Of a stretch of DNA of 64,000 nucleotides, positions 27,367 to 35,583 are shown in pieces. Made by a program: the position numbers and the translations under genes. Under the pieces are notes generated by a model. That model worked only from the letters and a program-made list of their open reading frames with translations, was not told where the DNA came from and did not search any database. Numbering within the stretch: position 1 is the first letter of the stretch; each line of letters begins with the position of its first letter. The DNA is from Pseudomonas atagonensis (lineage in GTDB: Bacteria > Pseudomonadota > Gammaproteobacteria > Pseudomonadales > Pseudomonadaceae). The stretch is taken from NCBI RefSeq assembly GCF_011369485.1, contig NZ_VXCA01000011.1, positions 1 through 64,000 of the forward strand, read 5' to 3'.

Positions 27367-28967
27367 TCGCCAAACGCCTTGCTTTTCAGCTTCTGATAAC
27401 GCGAGTAACGCGCGTCGGTGTCGGGCATCAGGCCGACCATTTTCAGGCAGGCCCGACATTCTTCCAGCTCCGCCGACGGCACACTGGTGTCGGTGCCGTG
27501 CAGCAGCGACTGAGCCATGTTCAGCGCAATACTGATGTTCTTCGGTTGCATCTTCAGCGCCTTGCGGAAGACCTCGCGGGCCTCCACCAGGTTGCCGGTC
27601 TTGTACACGCGCACGCCCTGCCGGTTGAGGTCGGCGGCAGCGTTGCTGGAACTGAGGATAGTCGGGTCATCGGTGAGCTTGGCAATGTCTTTCATCACCG
27701 CCGGGTCGTCGCCGTAAATTTCCGCGCAGCTCTTGAGCATCGAGGTGCCCGCCTCGGCCTGACCGAGCATTTGCAATTGCTTGGCCACCAGCAACGCCGC
27801 CTCCGGGCTCATGAATTGCTCCATGCCGTCGAGGCGCATCAACGCTTGCTCGGTGAGCTTGTCGGCGGTTTCTGCGTCGTTGAGCAATAGGCTGGTGGCT
27901 TTCATCAAACGCGCACGGATCTGCAGGCCCGGGTCGGTCGGGTTCTCCTTGGCCACGGCGCTGAGCGTCGTGTTGATCTCAAGGCGCGTGCGCGTGTCGA
28001 GACCGCGCTCGCTGCCTTTACTGATCAGCGCATGGGCCAGGCCCAGGTTGCTTTCCGGATCCTTGAAACGCGACTGCGCGCCCTGCGCCACCGCTTGGCG
28101 ATAAGCCCGCGAGGCGGTGTCGAAATCTTCGTTGGCCATCGCCAGTTTGCCGAGCAACGCCTGCCGACGCACCGCCAGCGGCGACAGCCGAATCGCCTCC
28201 TCCAGCACCTGCTGCGCGCCTTTGGTGTCGCCTTCGGCAACCAGCACATCCGCCATGCCGTCGTACAGCGCCGGCATCATCGGGAACACTTTCAAAGCTT
28301 TTTCGTAGACGCCTTTGGCCTGCGCCACTTGCCCGCGTTTGAACAGCAATTTGCCCAGCCCGGCAAACGCCCACGGCAACGGTCGGTCGGCAATTATGCT
28401 GTCGTAGAGTCGCTCCAGCGCTTCGTTCTGGTTCATGTCGCGCAGGGCGTCGGCGCGGTAACGCAGGCACAGCGGCGAATAACGGATGTCTTGTTTGCAC
28501 AGGGCGATACAGGCGTTGAGCACCTCGACCGGTTTGCCACGGTCGAGCGCTTGCAGAATCGGTTTGAGCAACGTCTTGCGCTGCTCCAGACGCTCCAGGC
28601 GCTGGGCCAGGCCGGAACGGTTGAACGGCTTGGTCAGATAAGCGTCCGGCTCGTGTTCCAGGGCACTGAGCACCATCGCCTGACTGGTCTCGGCGGTGAC
28701 CATGACGAACACCGCTTCATGACTGATGAGCTTTTCCAGCATCAGGTCTTCGAGCACCTGCTGGCCGTTCTTCTTGCCGTCGCCGAGGTGAAAATCCTGC
28801 AGGATGAAATCGTAGGACTTCTGCGCGCACATCTTCAGCGCCTGCTCACCGGTGTCGGCGGTGTCCACGTCCTTGACCCCAAGCTCCCGCAGCATTGAGC
28901 GCACGGAACTGCGGAAATCCGAGAAATCATCGACGATCAGAAAACTCTTTTGGTGATACGACAGCAT
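27363..28967 (-). CDS. Receiver domain fused to TPR repeats
   Basis: Response-regulator-like protein of 534 residues: an N-terminal receiver domain (about 1-125) with IVDDFSDFRSSV, Asp near 55 in FILQDFHLG and the Lys in YLTKPF, followed by about 400 residues of tetratricopeptide-like helices (for example PWAFAGLGKLLFKRGQVAQA and NRQGVRVYKTGNLVEAREVF). There is no DNA-binding or enzyme domain, so the output is probably protein-protein contact. The start at 28967 has a ribosome site (ggaaa) and begins directly at the receiver fold; the longer upstream frame has no receiver features. The kinase gene follows with a 4-bp overlap. Confidence 0.88.
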   Translation of the reverse strand: MLSYHQKSFLIVDDFSDFRSSVRSMLRELGVKDVDTADTGEQALKMCAQKSYDFILQDFHLGDGKKNGQQVLEDLMLEKLISHEAVFVMVTAETSQAMVLSALEHEPDAYLTKPFNRSGLAQRLERLEQRKTLLKPILQALDRGKPVEVLNACIALCKQDIRYSPLCLRYRADALRDMNQNEALERLYDSIIADRPLPWAFAGLGKLLFKRGQVAQAKGVYEKALKVFPMMPALYDGMADVLVAEGDTKGAQQVLEEAIRLSPLAVRRQALLGKLAMANEDFDTASRAYRQAVAQGAQSRFKDPESNLGLAHALISKGSERGLDTRTRLEINTTLSAVAKENPTDPGLQIRARLMKATSLLLNDAETADKLTEQALMRLDGMEQFMSPEAALLVAKQLQMLGQAEAGTSMLKSCAEIYGDDPAVMKDIAKLTDDPTILSSSNAAADLNRQGVRVYKTGNLVEAREVFRKALKMQPKNISIALNMAQSLLHGTDTSVPSAELEECRACLKMVGLMPDTDARYSRYQKLKSKAFGE

Positions 28968-29189
28968 CGAAGATTTCCAGGCAATTGAAGAGGATGAACC
29001 GAGGGCAGATTCAGGCGCGCAGATGATAGCTGCCGGCCAAATGCTATCAAGCGATTTTCGCGCAAGCCCGCAGTAACCGTTTGGGTTATCGGCCAGAAGT
29101 GGTGATCTCTGAAGCGCACGCTTCAAGATTCCTCGTGCTGCGATTACTCTGCGCGCCTGCCGTTTTCTTACCACTTCAAGGTTTGCATC

Positions 29190-30557
29190 GTGTACATCAA
29201 AGGACGCTACATCGTGTCGGCCTGTGCGCTGCTGTTTCTTCAGCAGGCACAGGCGAATGGAATGGACTGTACAAAGGCTTCGAACGCTGTCGAAAGTGCG
29301 ATTTGCGCAAGCAAGAATCTGTATGAGCTGGACTCGCGGATGGGCACGCTTTATCGAGACTTGATGAAAGTTACCGATCCGTCCCGAACCGACGTGAAGA
29401 CAGCTCAACGCCAATGGTTGAAAGTGCGCAATCAATGCACCAACGACGTTGATTGCCTGCAGCAACGCTATCTTGAACGCTTGCAAGTATTGAATGCGCA
29501 ATGGGTCGAAGCTGCCGCTTACCAACCTGACGATGTTGATCAACAGGCAATGGTGGATCTGCAGCAACGCATTCAGGCGATGGCCAAGGAGAACCCGGAG
29601 TTCGCGCTGGAGCGAGCGCTTGAATCACTGTCGGTGAAGACTGGCAGCACTACTTTCTCGGACGAGTCCGGTGAAGATGATCAGACCTTTTTCCCCAAGG
29701 CCCAACCCACAGAGGTCACCCCCGATGAATGGCGTGCACTGACCGCGTCCGGGATTACCGGCGCCGCGGATTTCGGCCCGAGCTCATACACACTCATGGA
29801 TCTGGACGGTGACGGGCAGCGTGATCTGATTGTTTCTACCTATACCGGCGGCACAGGACTGTTCACCTACACGGAAACCTTCCGCCGAACTGCAAACCGA
29901 TTCATCAGAAGAAGCGCTGTACCCGACCCGGACAGCAGCGAAAGTTCGCTTTTTTATACCAACGACCGCGGCGCCAACCAGGCCAACGACTGGATAAACA
30001 TTCGCGGCAGAATCTACGCAGCCTATCGAAATAGTGCCTTCGGCATTGACCGATTGCAGTTGCTCAACCCGCTCAAGATCAACAGCAGCGTTCCCGTTGT
30101 GACCGTCCGCTATCGGTATGACCTGGAGGTGCCCGGCACTCAGCACAAGGACGACGGCGTCACCCCATTCGAACTGGAACCTGATCTGCGACTGGCGCTG
30201 AACAAGGCCCTGGTTGAAGTGAATCAGACCGGTGTCGGTCACACCCACGCTCGAAAAGAACCTCTCTGCCCTGTCCCGCCGATCGGCGCAGGTGAATACG
30301 ATTACTACACCTATGGCCCGGGGCACTACACCATCGAGATGGTTGCAGATCTCCCCGTGATAATCGGCAGTGACTGTTACATCGGCACACTGGTTGACTG
30401 GTTTGGGAGCTACAGCAAAAGCAGCGGGCTATTCGCGCAACTGGCGATACGCAAACCGGAAGCCGAAAGCGGACATAGTTATGAAGTGAACGGTCGCCGG
30501 CATCTGACCGAGGTGAGCACCTCGATGGAGAAAGTGGAAGCGGACAACAGCCTCTAG
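29190..30557 (+). CDS. Secreted LprI-domain protein with FG-GAP-like segment
   Basis: 455 residues starting with GTG, signal peptide about 1-22 (ending QAN-GMDC). An N-terminal LprI/DUF1311-type module with four cysteines (MDCTKASNAVESAICAS, LDSRMGTLYRDL, RNQCTNDVDCLQQRYLERL) covers about 24-100. The rest has a Ca-site-like loop DLDGDGQRDLIV near 206, as in FG-GAP proteins, and further cysteine pairs. LprI-type domains inhibit lysozyme in some bacteria; that function here is inference. Single gene, ended by a strong terminator. Confidence 0.75.
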   Translation: MYIKGRYIVSACALLFLQQAQANGMDCTKASNAVESAICASKNLYELDSRMGTLYRDLMKVTDPSRTDVKTAQRQWLKVRNQCTNDVDCLQQRYLERLQVLNAQWVEAAAYQPDDVDQQAMVDLQQRIQAMAKENPEFALERALESLSVKTGSTTFSDESGEDDQTFFPKAQPTEVTPDEWRALTASGITGAADFGPSSYTLMDLDGDGQRDLIVSTYTGGTGLFTYTETFRRTANRFIRRSAVPDPDSSESSLFYTNDRGANQANDWINIRGRIYAAYRNSAFGIDRLQLLNPLKINSSVPVVTVRYRYDLEVPGTQHKDDGVTPFELEPDLRLALNKALVEVNQTGVGHTHARKEPLCPVPPIGAGEYDYYTYGPGHYTIEMVADLPVIIGSDCYIGTLVDWFGSYSKSSGLFAQLAIRKPEAESGHSYEVNGRRHLTEVSTSMEKVEADNSL

Positions 30558-30579
30558 CCAGCCCTGCCCGCTGCAAATA

Positions 30580-30614
30580 AAAAGCCCCATCAGAGTTGTT
30601 CTGATGGGGCTTTT
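30580..30614 (+). terminator. Intrinsic terminator of the LprI-domain gene
   Basis: Stem aaaagccccatcag / ctgatggggctttt, loop agttgtt. It ends 7 bp before the 3' end of the convergent tRNA-Arg gene and could serve both strands, since A and T runs flank it on both sides. Confidence 0.92.
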
Positions 30615-30621
30615 GAATAGG

Positions 30622-30698
30622 TGGTGTCCCAGGGCAGGTTCGAACTGCCAACCTTCCCCTTAGGAGGGGGATGCTCTATCCAATTGAGCTACTGAGAC
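30622..30698 (-). tRNA. tRNA-Arg (anticodon CCT)
   Basis: 77-nt cloverleaf with encoded CCA. Acceptor gtctcag pairs with ctgggac; D arm gctc/gagc; anticodon stem tcccc/gggga with loop CTCCTAA, anticodon CCT reading AGG; T arm with ttcgaac. No promoter for other genes follows it. Confidence 0.95.
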
Positions 30699-30700
30699 AC

Positions 30701-30938
30701 TAAGAGGTCAAGAGCACACGCGGCGCGACGGACGGCGTGCATGTTAACGGCCAGACCCTGATTTGTCATGTCGTCCGTAGGGCTTTTTAAGTGTAGGCAG
30801 GCGCCCTGCAATGCTGCGGGAAGATTTACCGTGCATTTTGCACTCCCCCAAAAAGCCATCATTGCAGATTGCAATCCACAGCCTCGGAAAAACCCTCTTA
30901 AATGCTTGTTTTTAAAGGACATAACAGCGGTTAGACTG
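30701..30938. other. Intergenic region before a small gene
   Basis: About 240 bp between the tRNA-Arg 5' end and a sigma-54-like promoter. It should hold the tRNA promoter on the minus strand. I see no gene; frames crossing it have no ribosome site or family features. Confidence 0.4.
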
Positions 30939-30955
30939 TTGGCACGGCGGGTGCT
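30939..30955 (+). promoter_or_regulatory. Candidate sigma-54 promoter of a small-protein gene
   Basis: TTGGCACGGCGGGTGCT has GG at 30941-30942 and GC at 30953-30954, 10 bases apart. The -24 half is perfect; the -12 half has G in place of T. Transcription would start near 30966, 28 bp before the next ATG. Confidence 0.6.
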
Positions 30956-30993
30956 ATGTCTGTTCCATAGAAGAACAATCGGAGCACCGTCTC

Positions 30994-31224
30994 ATGAACA
31001 GCACCCTCTTGCTTGCAAACGCAATCGCATTGGCGGTTGTGGTGGGTTTTCACTTTGCCCCCGAAAGCAAAGAGACGGTAGCCCAGCGCATGCCGCATTA
31101 CCTGCAAGTGCAGAGGCAACCGCAGCTTGCGGTGTTGAGCGATCAGCGCAGTTTTACCCCAAGGGCTGTCAGCGAGCCTGAACAATCGTTGCCAACCCAG
31201 ACCAGCGAACGTCTGGTTTTTTGA
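30994..31224 (+). CDS. Small membrane-anchored or secreted hypothetical protein
   Basis: 76 residues. A hydrophobic N-terminal segment (LLLANAIALAVVVGFHF, about 4-20) is a membrane anchor or uncleaved signal; the remainder is polar with Gln and Pro (LQVQRQPQLAVLSDQ). A ribosome site cggag precedes the ATG, and a sigma-54-like promoter is upstream. I do not recognise a family. It is followed 20 bp later by another tiny membrane gene, so the two likely form an operon. Confidence 0.65.
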   Translation: MNSTLLLANAIALAVVVGFHFAPESKETVAQRMPHYLQVQRQPQLAVLSDQRSFTPRAVSEPEQSLPTQTSERLVF

Positions 31225-31244
31225 AATATCTTCAGGAGTACAGC

Positions 31245-31424
31245 ATGTCCAGATCAGCCGCAGGGTTTCTGATCCTCGCCTTATTGAGTGGCGTCGTGCA
31301 TTTTTCGCTGTTCGAGGAAACCGAAATCACCCTGCCCCTGATTGGCTGTGGCGTGTTTGCGGTGTTGTTTGTGCTGGCGCTGGTGGCCGGACGCAAGATC
31401 AAGTTTGATCCGGTGCTGCGTTAA
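31245..31424 (+). CDS. Small two-helix membrane protein
   Basis: 59 residues from the ATG at 31245, which has a strong ribosome site (caggag). Two hydrophobic segments (AAGFLILALLSGVVHFSLF and LPLIGCGVFAVLFVLALVAG) and a basic C-terminus (RKIKFDPVLR) suggest a small inner-membrane protein. The family is not recognised. Its 3' end overlaps the end of phnN on the other strand by 26 bp, so the two are convergent and overlapping. Confidence 0.7.
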   Translation: MSRSAAGFLILALLSGVVHFSLFEETEITLPLIGCGVFAVLFVLALVAGRKIKFDPVLR

Positions 31425-31968
31425 GGCGGATCAACGACAGCAACTGATTGACTGCGTCCGCGAGGGCGCCGGAATTGTCGATCAGGTGCACGGGTAGATC
31501 ACTTGACCGGCGATCCTTGAAAAGCGCATTGCGCGCGAGTCTGGCGTCTATTTGCTCAGGCGTCTCTCGACCCCGGCGGAGCAGGCGCTCACGTAGTACT
31601 TCATCCTTGACCGTCAACAGAACCGGCAGCAATGTCGGATAGCGTTCCAGCGCCTGGCGCAGGTTGGCACGCGACCCATTTACCAGTACATGCCGTCCGG
31701 CGCGCAACCATTCGTCCATTTCTCTCGGAATGCCGTAGGAGAGGCCATTGGCCTGCCAGGCCAAGGCAAAATCGCCGCCATGCCGGCGTCGCTCGAACTC
31801 TTCAGACGTCACACCAATGGCATCTTCGCCCACCGACTCGGCGGAACGCGTGATCACTCGACGGATGATTTCACAGTTCATGGTTCGCAATTGCTCACGC
31901 GCAGCATCGATCAGGCTGTCCTTGCCTGAACCGGATGGCCCCATCAGATAAATAAGCTTGCCATCCAT
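31399..31968 (-). CDS. phnN: Ribose 1,5-bisphosphate phosphokinase PhnN
   Basis: Phosphorylates ribose 1,5-bisphosphate to PRPP, an alternative PRPP route tied to phosphonate use. 189 residues from the ATG at 31968, where the kinase fold begins (MDGKLIYLMGPSGSGKDSL with Walker A GPSGSGKD). Guanylate-kinase-like features follow: RRVITRSAE and HVLVNGSRANL. The upstream extension in frame has no homology-like features; ggagg stands 10 bases ahead of the chosen start. No other phn genes are nearby, as is common for phnN outside the C-P lyase operon. Confidence 0.88.
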   Translation of the reverse strand: MDGKLIYLMGPSGSGKDSLIDAAREQLRTMNCEIIRRVITRSAESVGEDAIGVTSEEFERRRHGGDFALAWQANGLSYGIPREMDEWLRAGRHVLVNGSRANLRQALERYPTLLPVLLTVKDEVLRERLLRRGRETPEQIDARLARNALFKDRRSSDLPVHLIDNSGALADAVNQLLSLIRLNAAPDQT

Positions 31969-32358
31969 CCTGAAAACGCCCTCCAGCACGTGTCTGCCCC
32001 TAGTAAATCGGCAAATTGCCACTATCCTGTACAGGTAAGGAACAAGGATAGGAAAGCCGCATAGCATGCACGTTCTGAGGTCTCACGACATCAACTGATG
32101 TGCAGCAGGAAGCGGACAGAGACGCGGGTCGAGGCGAAGTTTTCAAACCAGTCCGCATTTCTGATAATTGGTGCTGGCATTACGCCTTTACCCAGCTCAA
32201 TATTTGTCACAGAATTGACGCCAATGATCTGGCAATTTTGAGGCATGATGCGGGCCTCTTAACAATTCAGGTTGAACCATTTGGCGCGGATGCTTGTCCT
32301 ACCACACATCCTGCGGCCAATCCCGAGAACCGCTCCCCTGAACTAACCGGTTAAATAT
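31969..32358. promoter_or_regulatory. phnN-amrZ intergenic region with candidate AmrZ operator
   Basis: 390 bp without a supported gene. tggcattacgcc at 32175-32186 resembles the GGCA-N-ACGCC type AmrZ site, consistent with known autorepression of amrZ. A gaagtt...tctga pair near 32138-32167 resembles an AlgU promoter, but the spacing is one base too long, so I do not claim it. Confidence 0.5.
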
Positions 32359-32685
32359 ATGCGCCCATTGAAACAGGCAATTTATTCCAGCCGTACGGCT
32401 GACAAGTTCGTCGTACGTCTGCCAGACGGAATGCGTGAACGCATTGCCGAGGTGGCTCGCAATCATCATCGCAGCATGAACTCCGAGATCATTGCGCGCC
32501 TTGAGCAGAGTCTTATTCAGGAAGGTGCACTGGGCGAAGAGCTGAGCATGCGCCTGGACAGCCCGGAGCTGTCGCTGCACGAACGTGAGTTGTTGCAACG
32601 CTTCCGTCAGCTGTCTCACCGTCAGCAGAACGCGTTGGTGTCCTTGATCGCCCACGATGCTGAAATGGCCGCAGACGCGTCCTGA
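32359..32685 (+). CDS. amrZ: Alginate and motility regulator AmrZ (AlgZ)
   Basis: Ribbon-helix-helix DNA-binding protein of 108 residues, the same length as P. aeruginosa AmrZ and nearly identical in the core. The flexible N-terminus [17 protein letters not shown] leads to the DNA-contacting strand [17 protein letters not shown] and the helix [15 protein letters not shown]; the C-terminal part ([19 protein letters not shown]) makes the tetramer. AmrZ controls alginate, flagella, twitching and c-di-GMP genes. Here it is unlinked to those targets, but the flagellar block lies 10-16 kb away. The ribosome site is weak. A terminator follows. Confidence 0.95.
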   Translation: MRPLKQAIYSSRTADKFVVRLPDGMRERIAEVARNHHRSMNSEIIARLEQSLIQEGALGEELSMRLDSPELSLHERELLQRFRQLSHRQQNALVSLIAHDAEMAADAS

Positions 32686-32702
32686 GCCACAGCGAACATC
32701 TC

Positions 32703-32730
32703 AAGCCAGCATGATTGCTGGCTTTTTTTT
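32703..32730 (+). terminator. Intrinsic terminator of amrZ
   Basis: Stem aagccagca / tgctggctt followed by eight T residues, 18 bp after the stop codon. Confidence 0.93.
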
Positions 32731-32756
32731 GCCCGGGATTCGAGTTTCGGCAGCCA

Positions 32757-32786
32757 TGAAAAAGCCCGCCATGTTGGCGGGCCTTT
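32757..32786 (-). terminator. Intrinsic terminator of mgtE
   Basis: Minus-strand stem aggcccgcc / ggcgggctt followed by T residues, 13 bp after the mgtE stop. It is convergent with the amrZ terminator. Confidence 0.9.
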
Positions 32787-32798
32787 GTTTGCAGCCGG

Positions 32799-34241
32799 TT
32801 AGAGCAGGAAGATCGTCGCCAACCCCAGGAAGATGAAGAAGCCACCGCTGTCGGTCATCGCGGTGATCATCACGCTGGCGCCCATCGCCGGGTCGCGCCC
32901 CATTTTCGCCAGCGTCATCGGGATCAACACCCCCATCAGCGCCGCCAGCAACAGGTTCAGCGTCATTGCCGCTGTCATCACCACCCCCAACGACCAGCTG
33001 CCGTAAAGCAGATAGGCGACCACGCCGATCACCCCGCCCCAGACCACACCATTGATTAGCGCTACCGCCAGCTCCTTGCGCATCAGACGCGAGGTGTTAC
33101 CGGTGCTGACCTGGTCGAGAGCCATCGCACGCACGATCATGGTGATCGTCTGATTACCGGAGTTACCACCGATCCCCGCCACAATCGGCATCAACGCCGC
33201 CAGCGCTACCAGCTTCTCGATCGATCCCTCAAACAGGCCTATCACACGCGAGGCGACAAATGCAGTAATCAGGTTGATCGCCAGCCACGCCCAACGGTTG
33301 CGCAGCGATTTCCAGACTGAGGCGAAGATGTCTTCCTCTTCACGAAGACCGGCCATGTTGAGTACTTCGCTTTCGCTTTCCTCACGAATCAGGTCGACCA
33401 TCTCGTCGATGGTCAGACGGCCGATCAGCTTGCCGTTCTTGTCGACCACCGGGGCGGAGATCAAGTCGTAACGTTCGAACGCCTGAGCGGCATCGTAGGC
33501 GTCTTCGTCCGGGTGGAAACTTACCGGATCGCTAGCCATGACCTCGGCAACCTGTTTGTCCGGATCATTGACCAGCAGACGCTTGATCGGCAGCACGCCC
33601 TTGAGTACGCCGTCGTAATCGACCACGAACAGTTTGTCGGTATGACCTGGCAGCTCTTTGAGACGGCGCAGGTAACGCAGGACCACTTCAAGACTGACAT
33701 CCTCACGGATCGTCACCATCTCGAAGTCCATCAGCGCACCGACTTGCTCCTCGTCGTAAGACAGGGCCGAACGCACACGCTCGCGCTGTTGCTGGTCCAG
33801 CGTTTCCATCAGCTCGTGGACGACGTCTCGCGGCAGCTCGGAAGCCAGGTCAGCAAGTTCGTCGGCATCCATGTCCTTGGCGGCTGCCAGGAGTTCGTGA
33901 TCGTCCATGTCGGCGATCAACGTTTCACGAACCGAATCGGATACTTCGAGAAGGATGTCGCCGTCGCGATCAGCCTTGACCAGTTGCCAGAGCGTCAGAC
34001 GGTCGTCGAGCGGCAAGGCTTCAAGGATATAGGCAACGTCGGCGGAGTGCAGATCATCGAGTTTGCGCTGCAGCTCGACGAGGTTTTGCCGGTGGACCAG
34101 GTTTTCGACCCGGTCATGATGCGGGCCTTCCTGGCGGTGAGTCAGGTCTTCAACGACCTTTTGGCGCTGCAGCAGCTCAACCACCTGAGCCAGGCGATCC
34201 TGCAGGCTTTCCTGTGTTTTCTTTACTTCGATTTCAGACAT
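32799..34241 (-). CDS. mgtE: Magnesium transporter MgtE
   Basis: Mg2+ channel of 480 residues from the ATG at 34241 (ribosome site ggagtggag). Domain order: N-terminal superhelical domain about 30-160 (LEALPLDDRLTLWQLV), two CBS domains about 165-290 that sense cytoplasmic Mg2+, a connecting helix, then five membrane helices from about 310 with the pore signature PIVAGIGGNSGNQT near 360. In P. aeruginosa MgtE levels influence RsmY/RsmZ signalling; rsmA lies just 1.5 kb away in this window. Confidence 0.95.
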   Translation of the reverse strand: MSEIEVKKTQESLQDRLAQVVELLQRQKVVEDLTHRQEGPHHDRVENLVHRQNLVELQRKLDDLHSADVAYILEALPLDDRLTLWQLVKADRDGDILLEVSDSVRETLIADMDDHELLAAAKDMDADELADLASELPRDVVHELMETLDQQQRERVRSALSYDEEQVGALMDFEMVTIREDVSLEVVLRYLRRLKELPGHTDKLFVVDYDGVLKGVLPIKRLLVNDPDKQVAEVMASDPVSFHPDEDAYDAAQAFERYDLISAPVVDKNGKLIGRLTIDEMVDLIREESESEVLNMAGLREEEDIFASVWKSLRNRWAWLAINLITAFVASRVIGLFEGSIEKLVALAALMPIVAGIGGNSGNQTITMIVRAMALDQVSTGNTSRLMRKELAVALINGVVWGGVIGVVAYLLYGSWSLGVVMTAAMTLNLLLAALMGVLIPMTLAKMGRDPAMGASVMITAMTDSGGFFIFLGLATIFLL

Positions 34242-34562
34242 AGGCGAACTCCACTCCCAGCAGCGGGGCACGCCGGAAGGATCAATCAGTCAATTCATGA
34301 TTGGTAAAACGGGGTACTGAGTAACTACTGGGTAAGTCCATGGAGGTTTTCCATAAGCCCCGGCGGGGCTGACGGGCGCAATGATACACCGCCTGACGGT
34401 TTAAAACGTTAAAAAATCGTGGCTGAAACAAGCGCTTGCGAGACAAACCTGAGCGCCATCCTGATCCCTGCAAATGCGACGACTCATCCTGAAAAGAAAA
34501 CACACCGACGTCGAATTTCGTGGCGACTACCCTTGAGCATAGATCGTCAAGGAGGACGTCGA

Positions 34563-35081
34563 ATGCCATCGAAAACATCCTGTTTTCTGCTCACCAGTCT
34601 GCTTTGCCTGCCACCTGCCGGGGCCGCCACCCAACTTTATCGCTGCGAAGCCAACGACGGCAGCATCACCTTCACCAGCCTCAGTTGTGCAAGCGGCGAG
34701 CAACGCTCCGTGCAGGAAGTCAATCCTTATCTGCCGGGTTCGGTCGTGGCGATCATGCCGGAAGCCAATCACGAGGAAACATCCGGTATGAAAACCAAAG
34801 GTCGAGAACCGGGCGTCATTGGTCGCACCGAAGACAAATGCGGAAACCTGATCGATGCCCGGCAACGCCGCGCAGCAATCATCAATCAGCGAGTGATCGC
34901 CGGCATGAGCCAGCAAGACGTCGAAAGCGCGCTTGGCAAACCGGACAAGGTGAGTATTCGTACGTCAACGACGAGCTATCGATACGACCTCAAACGAGGG
35001 CGAAGTGCTCAAGTGGATTTCGACGAGAAGGGATGCGTCAAAGGAAAAGGCAAATCCCGGACAGCAAAAAGCCCGCGTTAA
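34563..35081 (+). CDS. Small secreted protein with DUF4124-like and SmpA-like parts
   Basis: 172 residues from the ATG at 34563, preceded by a perfect aaggagg site. Signal peptide about 1-23 (LTSLLCLPPAGA-ATQ). The first part (QLYRCEANDGSITFTSLSC) has the DUF4124-type paired cysteines; the C-terminal part (VIAGMSQQDVESALGKPDKV) resembles the SmpA/OmlA-type fold used in envelope proteins. The end is basic (KGKGKSRTAKSPR). Role unknown. The stop codon lies inside the stem of the terminator. Confidence 0.75.
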   Translation: MPSKTSCFLLTSLLCLPPAGAATQLYRCEANDGSITFTSLSCASGEQRSVQEVNPYLPGSVVAIMPEANHEETSGMKTKGREPGVIGRTEDKCGNLIDARQRRAAIINQRVIAGMSQQDVESALGKPDKVSIRTSTTSYRYDLKRGRSAQVDFDEKGCVKGKGKSRTAKSPR

Positions 35082-35095
35082 ACGCGGGCTTTTTG
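35067..35095 (+). terminator. Intrinsic terminator overlapping a stop codon
   Basis: Stem aaaaagcccgcgtt / aaacgcgggcttttt. The TAA of the upstream gene (35079-35081) is in the loop side of the stem. It lies 5 bp before the 3' end of the convergent tRNA-Arg. Confidence 0.92.
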
Positions 35096-35100
35096 GTATA

Positions 35101-35177
35101 TGGTGCACTCGACAGGATTCGAACCTGTGACCGCTCGGTTCGTAGCCGAGTACTCTATCCAGCTGAGCTACGAGTGC
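35101..35177 (-). tRNA. tRNA-Arg (anticodon ACG), copy 3 of array
   Basis: 77-nt cloverleaf with encoded CCA: acceptor gcactcg/cgagtgc, anticodon stem ctcgg/ccgag with loop CTACGAA, T loop ttcgaat. It is the last of three identical genes in the minus-strand reading order. Confidence 0.97.
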
Positions 35178-35399
35178 AATTTGTGTTTTTAAACCAGACC
35201 ACAACTGGTTGAAGCCAAGTTACTTGCATCGCTGCAAACAACTCTTTAAATGGTGCACTCGACAGGATTCGAACCTGTGACCGCTCGGTTCGTAGCCGAG
35301 TACTCTATCCAGCTGAGCTACGAGTGCAATTTGTGTTTTTAAACCAGACCACAACTGGTTGAAGCCAAGTTACTTACATTGCTGCAAACAACTCTTAAA
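35178..35399. repeat. Near-identical spacers in the tRNA-Arg array
   Basis: Spacers 35178-35250 (73 bp) and 35328-35399 (72 bp) differ at only three positions (two substitutions and one deleted T), so the repeat unit is tRNA plus spacer, about 150 bp. Confidence 0.9.
35251..35327 (-). tRNA. tRNA-Arg (anticodon ACG), copy 2 of array
   Basis: Identical to the copies at 35101 and 35400. The spacer to the next copy (35178-35250) is nearly the same as the other spacer. Confidence 0.97.
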
Positions 35400-35476
35400 T
35401 GGTGCACTCGACAGGATTCGAACCTGTGACCGCTCGGTTCGTAGCCGAGTACTCTATCCAGCTGAGCTACGAGTGC
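35400..35476 (-). tRNA. tRNA-Arg (anticodon ACG), copy 1 of array
   Basis: Identical to the two other copies; first in minus-strand order, downstream of tRNA-Ser. The anticodon ACG is expected to be deaminated to ICG and read CGU, CGC and CGA. Confidence 0.97.
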
Positions 35477-35583
35477 ATTTGTTGCGCCGCATTATAGCCC
35501 GTCTAATCTCTATTCCAACCACTTTTTCTAATAAATTCAACAACTTACAGAAAAAGCCAGATTACGACGTACTAAGCAAATAA

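Noticed and set aside
28032..28898. 288-codon plus-strand frame opposite the receiver-TPR gene
   Set aside because: Antisense to a gene with clear receiver and TPR motifs; composition is His/Gln/Arg-rich, typical of a shadow frame.
32138..32167. AlgU-type promoter before amrZ
   Set aside because: The -35-like gaagtt has a mismatch and the spacer to tctga is longer than the accepted 16-17 bases.
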